A stretch of DNA of 64,000 nt, taken from contig CAZMAV010000004.1 in the NCBI GenBank assembly GCA_964564415.1, forward strand, positions 248,001 through 312,000, read 5' to 3'. Source of the stretch: JALEFZ01 sp964564415. GTDB lineage: Bacteria; Bacteroidota; Bacteroidia; J057. Position numbers and translations under genes: made by a program. The notes below the pieces were generated by a model. That model was not told the origin of the DNA, ran no database searches, and saw only the letters and a list, made by a program, of their open reading frames with translations. How positions within the stretch are numbered: the first letter of the stretch is position 1; the number at the start of each line of letters is the position of its first letter. Below, one piece after another: positions 27,023 through 35,203 of this stretch.

Positions 27023-29175
27023 TTGTTAGACAGGGAAAGAAAGCCATTGCCCTTATTGGCAATCCTAACAGTGGGAAGACCACCCTTTTTAATGCTCTCA
27101 GTGGACTCAACCAGCGTGTGGGAAATTTCCCCGGTGTGACGGTAGACCGCAAGAGTGCTGATCTCAAGATTTTTGGAGAATCTTTCAGGCTGATAGACCT
27201 TCCCGGTGCCAACAGCCTATATCCCCAGGCCAGTGATGAGACCATCACGACTGACATCCTAAGAGATTCTTCTCATCCCGACCATCCGGATGCGGTCCTA
27301 GTCCTTGCAGATGCCACCCAGCTTCGCAGGGGGCTGATGCTTTGTATGCAGGTACTGGACCTAGGCTTTCCTGCGGTGCTGGCTATCAATATGATGGACC
27401 TCGCAGAAGCTGACGGCAGCCACCTCGATCTCGATAAGCTTTCAAAACTCTTGGGTATTCCTGTCATTGGGATCGCCGCCATTCAATCAAAGGGAATCAA
27501 GGATCTCAAGAAAGCCCTTCCCAATGCTCAAAAGAGCAAGGATACCTTCATGAATATTCCTCCGGGCTTTGTCCACGCCCTCAAGCCCTTGAAAGAAAGC
27601 TTGAAGACCACCTCCGATTACCTTGCCTACCAAACCCTCATAGATCCCAGTTCTACTCCGGGCATAAGTTCGGAGGAAATAGAAAAAATAAGGCTTGGAC
27701 TGATGCTGGAGCCACAAGCATTCAAGCAACTGGTATCTAATGAGTTACTGGTCAGAATGGACCGTGCAGATACCTTCATACAGGAAGTCCTTATTCCTCC
27801 CCCCACCATCAGAGAGAGGCTCACCGAGCGCCTTGATCAATGGCTGACCCATTCCATATGGGGCTATGTGGTGTTTCTTTCTTTACTCCTTTTGATCTTT
27901 CAGTCCATCTTCGTCTGGGCTACCTATCCTATGGACTGGATCGAAATGGGCGTCGATGTATTCAAGGTATGGGTCGCGGATTCTTTGCCAGCACATTTTC
28001 TGACTGATCTGCTCACCGACGGCATCATCACCGGACTGGCGGGTATATTGGTCTTTATCCCTCAGATTGCCTTCCTCTTTTTCTTTATTTCTGTTCTGGA
28101 AGACTCGGGTTACATGGCCAGGGTGGTATTCATTATGGATCGCATCATGAGGCCTTTCGGATTTAGCGGTCGCTCTGTGATTCCCCTCATGGGAGGCATG
28201 GCCTGTGCCATTCCGTCTATTATGATGACCCGCAGCATTGCCAACAAAAAGGAGCGGATCATCACCACCATGGTAACTCCCCTCATATCTTGTTCGGCAC
28301 GGATTCCGGTCTACACCCTGCTCATTGCTATGTTTGTCCCCGCCGAAAAGGTCTTCGGTTTTGTAGACTTGAGGGGGCTGATCATGATGGGCATGTATTT
28401 TCTGGGCTTTCTGATGGCATTGATTGTAGCCTGGGTATTCAAGACCCTCCTCAAACACGATTCCAACAACCTGTTTGTGATGGAACTTCCTGCCTACAGG
28501 GTGCCAGGATGGCGTAATGTAGGACTTACCGTATGGCAAAAATCTCTGACCTTCGTTACGGAGGCAGGCAAAATCATCCTGGCTATCAGTATCGTACTTT
28601 GGTTCCTGGTCTCCTATGGCCCCAAAGAGGAGATGGCCAGCATCGATCAAAAATTTGAAGAAAGACAAGAGGAGGTAGACCGCCTGGATCGGGAGAAAAT
28701 GGGTGAACTGCTACAGGCCAAGAACTCCGAGAAATTGAATGCCTCTTATGCCGGAATCATGGGCAAATGGATAGAACCCGTCATTCGTCCCCTTGGATAT
28801 GACTGGAAGATCGGGATCAGCCTGATCACTTCTTTTGCCGCCAGAGAAGTATTTGTAGGCACCATGAGCATTATTTACCAACAAGATGAGCCAGAGGGTC
28901 TGGAGGAAATGGAAGGAAAAGACGAAGGGCGGCTGGGTCTGGTAGAAAAAATGCAGAGGGAAAAAGACCCGGATACCGGTAAGCCCATTTATGACCTTGC
29001 GACAGTCCTTTCTCTTCTGGTATTTTATGCCTTTGCCATGCAATGTGTCAGTACCTTGGCCGTGACCCAAAAGGAAGCAGGGTGGCGATGGGCCCTTTTT
29101 ATGCTTACTTATCTGACAGTGATCGCCTACTTGGCGGCCTGGGGCACCCACGCCATGGTCTCGGCCTGGCTTTGA
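27004..29175 (+). CDS. feoB: ferrous iron transporter FeoB
   Basis: A 723-residue Fe2+ transporter. The N-terminal GTPase domain has G1 GNPNSGKTT (19-27), G2 region GNFPGVTVD, G3 DLPGANSLYP and G4 NMMD. A helical spacer follows and then the membrane core with the two conserved Gate-like blocks (GMACAIPSIMMTRSI; FVTEAGKIILAISIVLWFL). The start ATG 27004 (MDKDEVIVRQGKK) lies inside feoA; the track-level frame further upstream is only read-through of feoA. Length is normal. Expression likely depends on low Fe2+, but no Fur box is visible. Confidence 0.95.
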   Translation: MDKDEVIVRQGKKAIALIGNPNSGKTTLFNALSGLNQRVGNFPGVTVDRKSADLKIFGESFRLIDLPGANSLYPQASDETITTDILRDSSHPDHPDAVLVLADATQLRRGLMLCMQVLDLGFPAVLAINMMDLAEADGSHLDLDKLSKLLGIPVIGIAAIQSKGIKDLKKALPNAQKSKDTFMNIPPGFVHALKPLKESLKTTSDYLAYQTLIDPSSTPGISSEEIEKIRLGLMLEPQAFKQLVSNELLVRMDRADTFIQEVLIPPPTIRERLTERLDQWLTHSIWGYVVFLSLLLLIFQSIFVWATYPMDWIEMGVDVFKVWVADSLPAHFLTDLLTDGIITGLAGILVFIPQIAFLFFFISVLEDSGYMARVVFIMDRIMRPFGFSGRSVIPLMGGMACAIPSIMMTRSIANKKERIITTMVTPLISCSARIPVYTLLIAMFVPAEKVFGFVDLRGLIMMGMYFLGFLMALIVAWVFKTLLKHDSNNLFVMELPAYRVPGWRNVGLTVWQKSLTFVTEAGKIILAISIVLWFLVSYGPKEEMASIDQKFEERQEEVDRLDREKMGELLQAKNSEKLNASYAGIMGKWIEPVIRPLGYDWKIGISLITSFAAREVFVGTMSIIYQQDEPEGLEEMEGKDEGRLGLVEKMQREKDPDTGKPIYDLATVLSLLVFYAFAMQCVSTLAVTQKEAGWRWALFMLTYLTVIAYLAAWGTHAMVSAWL

Positions 29176-29219
29176 CGGTAGCCTGGGCTCCCCAGAGATG
29201 ATTTACCTATTTTTACCTA

Positions 29220-29248
29220 TTTGCCCCTGCTTTTTTGTCCTATATTTG
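29220..29248 (+). promoter_or_regulatory. Bacteroidota-type promoter (TTTG-N17-TATATTTG)
   Basis: TTTG at 29220-29223 and TATATTTG at 29241-29248 (TAnnTTTG) with a 17-nt spacer, 23 nt before the ATG at 29271. This is the best match to the Bacteroidota primary sigma consensus that I found in the window. Confidence 0.6.
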
Positions 29249-29270
29249 TAGGATAATTCAGGCTCTTGCT

Positions 29271-30164
29271 ATGAAGTGTCTTTCATTTTTATCCTCCATA
29301 TTTTTGCTTCTCTACCTGGGAGGCTGCCTGCCCGGGGATGAACCCGGACTTCCCATTTACCTGCACCTTAAATCCGCCAAGGTGAAGCTGGGGGAGGGAA
29401 ATTTCACCTCCAGCATAGCCATCAAGGACTTCTGGATGAGCCATAATGCAAATGACCTGGGGGTACACCGCATCCCCAGGATCATTCCACTCATCCCCGA
29501 AGAAGGCGAAAATACGGTATTCCTTTCGGGTGGGGTCTTCGAAAACGGGCTTTCCGCCTTTCGCCTCCCCTACCCCTTCCTTCGCAATGAAGCGATAAAG
29601 ATCGAGGCAGAGCCCCTGGATACTATTGTCATCAGTCCTACCTTCGAATACCTTGATGCTGATACTGTCATTAAGATCGCTTTTGAAGAAAATTTCGAGA
29701 CCGCTTCCAATCGCTTTACCAACCTCAACGCTGGTCCGCGGGTCACCAGCATGATAAAATCTCCTGAAGCCGCTTTTCAGGGTAATCTGGGAGGAAAGGT
29801 GAGCTTTTCCCCCAGCGCATACGAATTCGAAGCCATCGGAAGCCCCTCCATCCGCCTTCCTCAAATTGGAGGCAATGATATTTGGATGGAAATCACCTAT
29901 AAGAATAACATTCCCTTTACCACAGGACTGTTCTACACCGTGCCCGGCACCGGAGAAACCGGCGATTTGGATTCCGGGGTATTTTTCAATTCCGACAATG
30001 AGTGGGCCACCGCTTACATCCACGTCAACCAGCAAGTTCGCTCTATAATTGGGACTGCCCTCTTCACCCCTTATATTCGTGCCAGCAGCCAGTTTCCCGA
30101 TTCGGACTCCATCGCGGCTGGAACACTGCTGTTGGACAATATTCGAATCCTGCACTTTCGCTGA
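29271..30164 (+). CDS. lipoprotein of unknown function
   Basis: A 297-residue lipoprotein. The signal peptide ends in a lipobox (LLYLGGC), with Cys21 as the lipidated residue. The mature part opens with PGDEPGLPIYLHLKSAKVKL, a style found before Ig-like or jelly-roll surface domains in Bacteroidota, and continues as an all-beta protein (EFEAIGSPSIRLPQIGGND; DSDSIAAGTLLLDNIRI). No catalytic motif is seen. Its stop overlaps the next gene's ATG (TGATG), so it is cotranscribed with the glycosylphosphotransferase, which suggests a link to envelope or polysaccharide assembly. Confidence 0.75.
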   Translation: MKCLSFLSSIFLLLYLGGCLPGDEPGLPIYLHLKSAKVKLGEGNFTSSIAIKDFWMSHNANDLGVHRIPRIIPLIPEEGENTVFLSGGVFENGLSAFRLPYPFLRNEAIKIEAEPLDTIVISPTFEYLDADTVIKIAFEENFETASNRFTNLNAGPRVTSMIKSPEAAFQGNLGGKVSFSPSAYEFEAIGSPSIRLPQIGGNDIWMEITYKNNIPFTTGLFYTVPGTGETGDLDSGVFFNSDNEWATAYIHVNQQVRSIIGTALFTPYIRASSQFPDSDSIAAGTLLLDNIRILHFR

Positions 30165-31582
30165 TGAACAAAAAGCAGGTCCAGAGCCTCATCTATTTCA
30201 TTGCTGACTTTGTAGTATCCTACATGGTATGGCTCTCCTTTGCTTATTTTCGAAGGGAAACCCTGGAGGGATACGGCTACCTGGATGCCCAACAATTTAT
30301 CAACGCTACCGTCATCGCCATTTATTGGAGCATTCTTTATGCCACCGCAGGGCTTTACTCCAATCCTTTTCGTCGCTCCCGCCTCCAGGAGTTTGTCCAG
30401 GTCTTCAAATACTCCCTGGTGGGAGTAGTAATTATCTTTTTCCTCATCTTTCTGGATGATCCTGTCCCTCCCATCAATCCCAATCAAAAACCCTCTCGTC
30501 AGCGCATGCTCCTGCTCATCTACATGGGGCTGCAGTTTGGCACCATTGCCCTGATCCGACTGAGCATTACCTCCATTACCAACCTCAGGGTAAGGCAGCG
30601 CAAACTCGGATTTCCCACCCTCATCGTAGGTAACCGGGAGTCTGCCTGGAGGATCTTCGAAGAATTGGAAAACTCGCGGCGATCCCTGGGATATAAGTTT
30701 TTGGGTTTTATCACTCCCAATGGTGTGGCCCCCAAGCACAGTTTCGACGGCGTCCTCCCCCACTATGGAAAAATTAATCAATTGGAAAAAATCATAAAGG
30801 AGGAGAGAATCGAAGAAGTCATCATCGCCCTGGAAAAAGACGAAATAGACCAGGTAACACGTGTCATAGACCAGTGTGAGGAAACCTCGGTCCAGCTCAA
30901 GGTGGTGCCTGGGGTCTACGACTTCATTTATGGAAGTGTACAGGTTTCCCATATTCTTGGAGAACCCCTAATTGAAATTTTTCCTCAGGTCATGAATCCC
31001 TGGCAGCGGGTAGGAAAAAGAATCTTTGACATATTTACTTCACTCTTCGCCCTTACCATCCTCTTTCCTCTTTACCTCATCATTGCCATTCTGGTGAAAT
31101 TGGACTCCAGAGGCCCTGTATTTTTTATCCAGGAAAGGATAGGTAAAAAGGGTAAGCCCTTTAAGATCATCAAGTTTAGGTCCATGTACCTGGATGCGGA
31201 AAAGGGCGGTCCGGCGCTCTCCAGCGATCACGACGACAGGATCACACCCGTGGGATATTGGCTGAGAAAACTAAGGTTGGACGAGCTTCCTCAATTTTGG
31301 AACGTACTGAGGGGAGAAATGTCAGTAGTGGGCCCCCGTCCCGAACGGCAATACTACATCGATAAGATCGTGAAGGTAGCTCCCCACTATCGCTCCCTCC
31401 ACAAGGTAAAGCCCGGCATCACCTCATGGGGGCAGGTCAAATACGGCTATGCTTCCTCCGTGGAAGAAATGGTGGAAAGGCTGAAGTTCGACATCCTCTA
31501 CATCGAAAATATTTCCCTTCTCCTGGATTTGAAAATTCTGCTCTACACCATCATCGTCATCGCCGAAGGTAGGGGAAAGTAA
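30164..31582 (+). CDS. exopolysaccharide polyprenyl glycosylphosphotransferase
   Basis: A 472-residue initiating transferase (WbaP/WcaJ class) that loads the first sugar phosphate onto undecaprenyl phosphate. Order: about four membrane helices in the first 130 residues, a nucleotide-fold middle domain (GFPTLIVGNRESAWRIFEEL), one further helix, and the C-terminal bacterial sugar transferase domain with KIIKFRSMYLDAE, LRLDELPQFWNVLRGEMS and VGPRPERQYY. I use ATG 30164; the frame continues upstream but only inside the lipoprotein gene. With the Wzx flippase it supports a Wzx/Wzy-type polysaccharide. Confidence 0.94.
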   Translation: MNKKQVQSLIYFIADFVVSYMVWLSFAYFRRETLEGYGYLDAQQFINATVIAIYWSILYATAGLYSNPFRRSRLQEFVQVFKYSLVGVVIIFFLIFLDDPVPPINPNQKPSRQRMLLLIYMGLQFGTIALIRLSITSITNLRVRQRKLGFPTLIVGNRESAWRIFEELENSRRSLGYKFLGFITPNGVAPKHSFDGVLPHYGKINQLEKIIKEERIEEVIIALEKDEIDQVTRVIDQCEETSVQLKVVPGVYDFIYGSVQVSHILGEPLIEIFPQVMNPWQRVGKRIFDIFTSLFALTILFPLYLIIAILVKLDSRGPVFFIQERIGKKGKPFKIIKFRSMYLDAEKGGPALSSDHDDRITPVGYWLRKLRLDELPQFWNVLRGEMSVVGPRPERQYYIDKIVKVAPHYRSLHKVKPGITSWGQVKYGYASSVEEMVERLKFDILYIENISLLLDLKILLYTIIVIAEGRGK

Positions 31583-31629
31583 AAAGGGATACTCCCTTCC
31601 GGAAGCATCCCAACTGTAAAGACGAAAAA

Positions 31630-32003
31630 TTAAAATTCTATTCCCTCTTCAACGTCTGGATACAACTCCTTGAAATTTTCCAGTTTCCGATCTATGATCT
31701 TTTTTTGTTCCAATACTGAAAGTGTATAGGGTCAGATTTTTTTCAGCTTCTCCTGGCTCATGCTCATGTAGGGCAGCCAGCGATCCGGTCTTCCTCCCCT
31801 CATTTCCATGAACTCCGCAAGCCCTTTTGTCCCTCGATCTACATAGAGTTTTTGAAGGATTTCGATCCGCTTCAGGCTATTTTCTGTTTTTTGACATTCG
31901 TCATAAGCCTCCCAAAAGTGAAGGATATCTTCGGTATGGACCTAATAATGGGCAAAAAGCCCGGGGTAAGTATTAGAATGATGAAAAAAGCTAGACTTTT
32001 CAT
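31630..32003 (-). pseudogene. remnant of a secreted DUF2268/GldB-like protein
   Basis: A decayed gene. The ATG at 32003 begins a signal peptide (MKSLAFFIILILTPGF), then the frame shifts near 31950. In the new frame a recognisable block follows, VHTEDILHFWEAYDECQKTE and KLYVDRGTKGLAEFMEMRG, resembling the N-terminal region of Bacteroidota DUF2268/GldB-related secreted proteins. TGA interrupts it after SQEKLKKI, and a short frame continues (LEQKKIIDRKLENFKELYP) to TAA at 31630. The HExxH-type part of the family is missing. The family assignment is from memory of its style, so moderate; the lesions themselves are seen directly. Confidence 0.6.
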
Positions 32004-32038
32004 GATAGGTAGTGATTGAATTTTCTTTTATCATACAA

Positions 32039-32130
32039 TTAAGTAGTCTCGCAATTTCATTTCGGAATTCCTTGACTTCAGAAAAAATTGTCTTCAAATA
32101 ATACCGAATTCAATATGCTCGACTACTTAG
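32039..32130. repeat. palindromic repeat, copy A (92 bp)
   Basis: Terminal inverted repeats TAAGTAGTCTCGCAATTTC at the left and AATATGCTCGACTACTTA at the right enclose an internal segment with a GAATTC at both inner ends. The element recurs at 38295-38357, where the middle part is deleted and the two arms are joined. No coding capacity. It resembles a MITE or the hairpin end of an insertion element. Confidence 0.65.
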
Positions 32131-32257
32131 GATAAAGGCAAAAAGCAGGTTATAGCGAAAAGTCAGGGAAATGTGTGATCGTGTGGGAGAATGTAAAAAA
32201 ATACCATCCCCACTTCGATGGAGATGGCATGTATGAGGTAAAACATAAAATCTGCCT

Positions 32258-33265
32258 CTAGCGGGGAGGAAGGTAGCCCTGTTGTATGGCTTCAGCAGAA
32301 AAACCTTCCATTTTTCCATAGCGATGGATATGAACATCCACAGGAAGGGGATTCATGGTACCAGCAAGGCCTTCGATGTGGTGAATTCCCTTCTTGAGTA
32401 AGACAGTTTCGTCGGGTTGATTGGCGGGTTGATGCCAGGCCGGAACGATGAGGAGGATGGAGATTTCGGGATACTGGACTCTCCATCTGCCAATGTATCC
32501 ATCGGCCCGATCCATGGTTTCTTTCAAAAAGGGGGGATCCAGACACCAATGTCCCGGATTTTGAGGTTTTTCGAGCAGGAAGAAGCTTCCCCCACTACCA
32601 AAAATACCATCGGTGTCCTCAAATAGGCTGTAAAACTGGGCCTCCTTCTTGCCCAGGAGTCGGGCATTAAAGGGGGAAGCAAAGCCTTCGTTGCGAACTC
32701 CCCATTTGTAAAAATCGTCATATACTACCTGAGCAGGACCGATATGACGGGTTTCAGAGTAAATGGAAGCGTAGCGCAGCGAAGCCCTCAATACGGCCAT
32801 GAGTGCCTTATCCTTGCCTTCTTTTTCGCTCACAAAGTGAAAGGCCTTGTCGATGTAGGCATTCCTTTTTACAGAAAAATCTCCCATTCGAATGTATTCT
32901 TCATCCATTTCCATCTGAGGGATGTCCTGAAGGGGCATGGAAAGCTCTTTTTGTGAAACTTCTTCGTCCAACACATCCTTGCAAAGTTCTACGATTTCGG
33001 TATTTACATCATCCATGCCTACACATTCGAAGCCATAGGCCAGGTAATCCATGCTCATCAGTTTGAAAATATCCTTTTCCCTGTCATCCAGGTCTAGGAG
33101 AATTTTCATGATGGCGTTTTCCAGGCCGGCTTTGATTTTGGCTTTTTGATAGCTACCCTTGAACACTTCGCTCTCCAAACGGTCGAGGATGAGGAGACTT
33201 CGCTTCCATGCATAGTATTCCTGAAAAACTTGGAGGCTGGCTTTTTCTAGTAGAGTGGTGGTCAT
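32258..33265 (-). CDS. bacterial PCIF1/CAPAM-like adenosine N6-methyltransferase
   Basis: A 335-residue protein matching the catalytic core of eukaryotic PCIF1 (CAPAM), which methylates N6 of the cap-adjacent adenosine in mRNA. Shared blocks in order: EGFASPFN (193-200), FEDTDGIFGSGGSFF (215-229), the amino-methyltransferase motif DPPF (243-246; NPPF in human PCIF1), and ILLIVPAWHQP (270-280), equivalent to FIVFIPEW. The WW domain of PCIF1 is absent. Asp-Pro-Pro-Phe still fits the general [DNS]PP[YFW] motif of N6-adenine methyltransferases. The N-terminal ~150 residues are helical and unlike PCIF1's known parts. It is a lone gene next to decayed genes. RNA target and activity are unknown. Confidence 0.8.
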   Translation of the reverse strand: MTTTLLEKASLQVFQEYYAWKRSLLILDRLESEVFKGSYQKAKIKAGLENAIMKILLDLDDREKDIFKLMSMDYLAYGFECVGMDDVNTEIVELCKDVLDEEVSQKELSMPLQDIPQMEMDEEYIRMGDFSVKRNAYIDKAFHFVSEKEGKDKALMAVLRASLRYASIYSETRHIGPAQVVYDDFYKWGVRNEGFASPFNARLLGKKEAQFYSLFEDTDGIFGSGGSFFLLEKPQNPGHWCLDPPFLKETMDRADGYIGRWRVQYPEISILLIVPAWHQPANQPDETVLLKKGIHHIEGLAGTMNPLPVDVHIHRYGKMEGFSAEAIQQGYLPPR

Positions 33266-33354
33266 GAAATCGGTCTTTCGTTGATGAATTATCCCCTACC
33301 CCAGTCCATTGGGTCCAAGGGGGAAGGAAAGGGGAAGTGTTTACTTATTTAGAA

Positions 33355-33402
33355 CCAAACAAACAAACCATGACCACTGGCTATTGTTCCCTGTTTGTTT
33401 GG
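33355..33402. repeat. 10-bp perfect inverted repeat upstream of the PCIF1-like gene
   Basis: CCAAACAAAC (33355-33364) and GTTTGTTTGG (33393-33402), separated by 28 nt, in the spacer between the divergent PCIF1-like and PagL-like genes. It may be an operator or RNA hairpin; only the symmetry is observed. Confidence 0.35.
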
Positions 33403-33518
33403 CATTCTCTTTTCACCTTTCCAGTGTAGGAGGCAATTTTCTACCAGGTGGATGCATTATTTACATATCTTATGCAAGATAAGTCGGGTTTTAAGTAGGC
33501 TGGTAAAAACATCAAATC

Positions 33519-34166
33519 ATGAAAGGCATCTTCACTTCCCTATTGCTCCTCTTCTTTATATCGTTTTCTGCTCTCCATGCGCAGTTTAACCCCCTGGGCG
33601 GGGATAACCCTCTCCAACTGGACGGTCAGAGGGGCTATCTGATTATGACGGCGGGAGGCTTGGCTTCCTTCTTTGCCTCTAAATTTTCCTCCTTCCGCAC
33701 CGAAGATTACCTCTACACCCAACACGGCTGGTACACCGACGGTTTTACCGAGACAGACAACCAAATCTTTTTCCATGGGGTGGGACTGGAAAAGCGACTG
33801 GCCCACTGGTTTGGAATTGGGGTTGAACTTCAAATCCAGCATATCTACGGTTCGGATTATGCAAATCTGGGGGGAGGATTGATGACTTCTTATCGTTGGT
33901 TGGCGTTTGGCAGGAAACAATTAAGCCCATACTTTGAATATGGGGCTGGTATTTTCAACGGGATAAGAGAATTTCCGGAGGAGGGAACCCGCTTCACCTT
34001 TCGCCTTGTCTATAAAATTGGCCTGGAGCTTACAACAGAGAGGGGAAATAAGATTCGGGTGGCTTATGGACACATTCACCAGTCCAATAATGACCTCTTT
34101 GATGTAAACCCCGGCTATGATGGCAATGGAATAAGCCTGAGTTACAGTGCTTTATTGGATCGTTGA
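33519..34166 (+). CDS. PagL-like lipid A deacylase / acyloxyacyl hydrolase family barrel
   Basis: A 215-residue outer-membrane beta-barrel with a signal peptide (residues 1-21, ending LHAQ). It matches PagL-like lipid A 3-O-deacylases: the GLEKRLAHWFGIGVELQIQH strands and the C-terminal block YGHIHQSNNDLFDVNPGYDG. In PagL the triad is His-x-Ser with Glu 12 residues later; here His187, Ser189 and Asp201 fit that spacing, with Asp replacing Glu. It probably remodels lipid A or another acylated surface lipid. It stands alone. Confidence 0.75.
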   Translation: MKGIFTSLLLLFFISFSALHAQFNPLGGDNPLQLDGQRGYLIMTAGGLASFFASKFSSFRTEDYLYTQHGWYTDGFTETDNQIFFHGVGLEKRLAHWFGIGVELQIQHIYGSDYANLGGGLMTSYRWLAFGRKQLSPYFEYGAGIFNGIREFPEEGTRFTFRLVYKIGLELTTERGNKIRVAYGHIHQSNNDLFDVNPGYDGNGISLSYSALLDR

Positions 34167-34488
34167 CCTAAAACGAAATTTCGAAAGAAAAACTTACACC
34201 TCTAAACTTTGCTGGCCTCATATGATGTGGGTAAAGGGCCTATTCATACCCAAAAATAGTTGATTCATACGGATATATTACAAATAATGAAATAAATAAT
34301 AATTGATCAAATCTCTGATAACCAGTACTTAAGTCCCATTTTCATCTAAAGATAAGAAAATTACCAAACAGGTATCTATGCTATCCATTCGTCGAGATTG
34401 AAGTGATTTTAATCTGGGCATTGGCCATATTTCAAATGTTCGATCAATGAAAACAATACACTGTCCCATACACTGAATAAATTTACCG
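34167..34488. other. AT-rich intergenic region
   Basis: About 320 nt between the PagL-like gene and the DUF7948-like gene. AT-rich, with no credible ORF, repeat or terminator visible. Confidence 0.45.
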
Positions 34489-35106
34489 ATGAAAACGACG
34501 CTTTCTTTTTTCCTTTTCCTTGCCCTGCTATCCTTTTCTTCTCGTGCCGGAGACGACATTCGCCTTAGTGGTATTTTTGGCGACATGGTCTACACCCTAA
34601 GCAGCGAGGGCATTCATTTTAAAGGAATGAAGGAAGGCGAAGACATTGATTTGGCCATTGATTGGTCTACCACCAATCCTGACATGGAAGTCTATCTCCT
34701 GGATGAGAATTATAACTACCGACCCTTTCAGCAAAGCCGGGGGTCCAATCCCTGGCACGATGAGCAAGTCGTATTTGAGCATATCTACCCCAATGTGGAC
34801 CTTATCATACATCCCCCCAAAGATGGGCAACTTGGCTATGAATTTGTGGTTTATCCCGGAGGAGACGTATCCCAGATCGGGATGGTGAGCGAGGCTTTCA
34901 GGGGCAGAGGGATGCAGGGAGAGAAACTCATGGCTTCCGGGCTTAAGGCCTACCAAGATGTCGCAGGGGCAGAGGATGAGTCTATCCTTGTTTCATTCAA
35001 AAAATCAGGACCCAACCTGGGTTTTGAAGTCAACACCTACGAGTTTGCTCAGCCCCTGACCATCTCCTTTTCATTAGAGCTAAAAAAGGAATTTGCCAAT
35101 CGCTAA
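34489..35106 (+). CDS. stand-alone DUF7948-like secreted domain
   Basis: A 205-residue protein with a signal peptide (TTLSFFLFLALLSFSSRAGD). The mature part resembles the N-terminal DUF7948 region that normally precedes SBBP beta-propellers in large Bacteroidota surface proteins: VFEHIYPNVDLIIHPPKDGQ followed by YEFVVYPGGDVSQIGM. Here no propeller or T9SS C-terminal domain follows; the frame stops at 35106 and a strong terminator begins 35 nt later. So it is either a naturally short relative or a truncated gene. Confidence 0.65.
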   Translation: MKTTLSFFLFLALLSFSSRAGDDIRLSGIFGDMVYTLSSEGIHFKGMKEGEDIDLAIDWSTTNPDMEVYLLDENYNYRPFQQSRGSNPWHDEQVVFEHIYPNVDLIIHPPKDGQLGYEFVVYPGGDVSQIGMVSEAFRGRGMQGEKLMASGLKAYQDVAGAEDESILVSFKKSGPNLGFEVNTYEFAQPLTISFSLELKKEFANR

Positions 35107-35141
35107 ACTGTTCTTAGGCTTAGTATAAATCTTCATAGGGT

Positions 35142-35176
35142 AGAGGAATCGATGATAGATCGGTTCCTCTTTTTTA
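35142..35176. terminator. 12-bp hairpin terminator
   Basis: AGAGGAATCGAT (35142-35153), a 5-nt loop and ATCGGTTCCTCT (35159-35170) with one G-T pair, then six T. It ends the 34489 gene and could also serve the convergent dehydrogenase gene, whose stop lies at 35204. Confidence 0.8.
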
Positions 35177-35203
35177 GTAGGTGAGGTCACAGGAAGTTTC
35201 TGA

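Noticed and set aside
27883..28668. 261-codon antisense frame inside feoB
   Set aside because: Histidine- and aspartate-rich composition typical of reverse reading of membrane-helix codons.
30071..30952. 293-codon antisense frame in the glycosylphosphotransferase gene
   Set aside because: No domain; sense frame is unambiguous.
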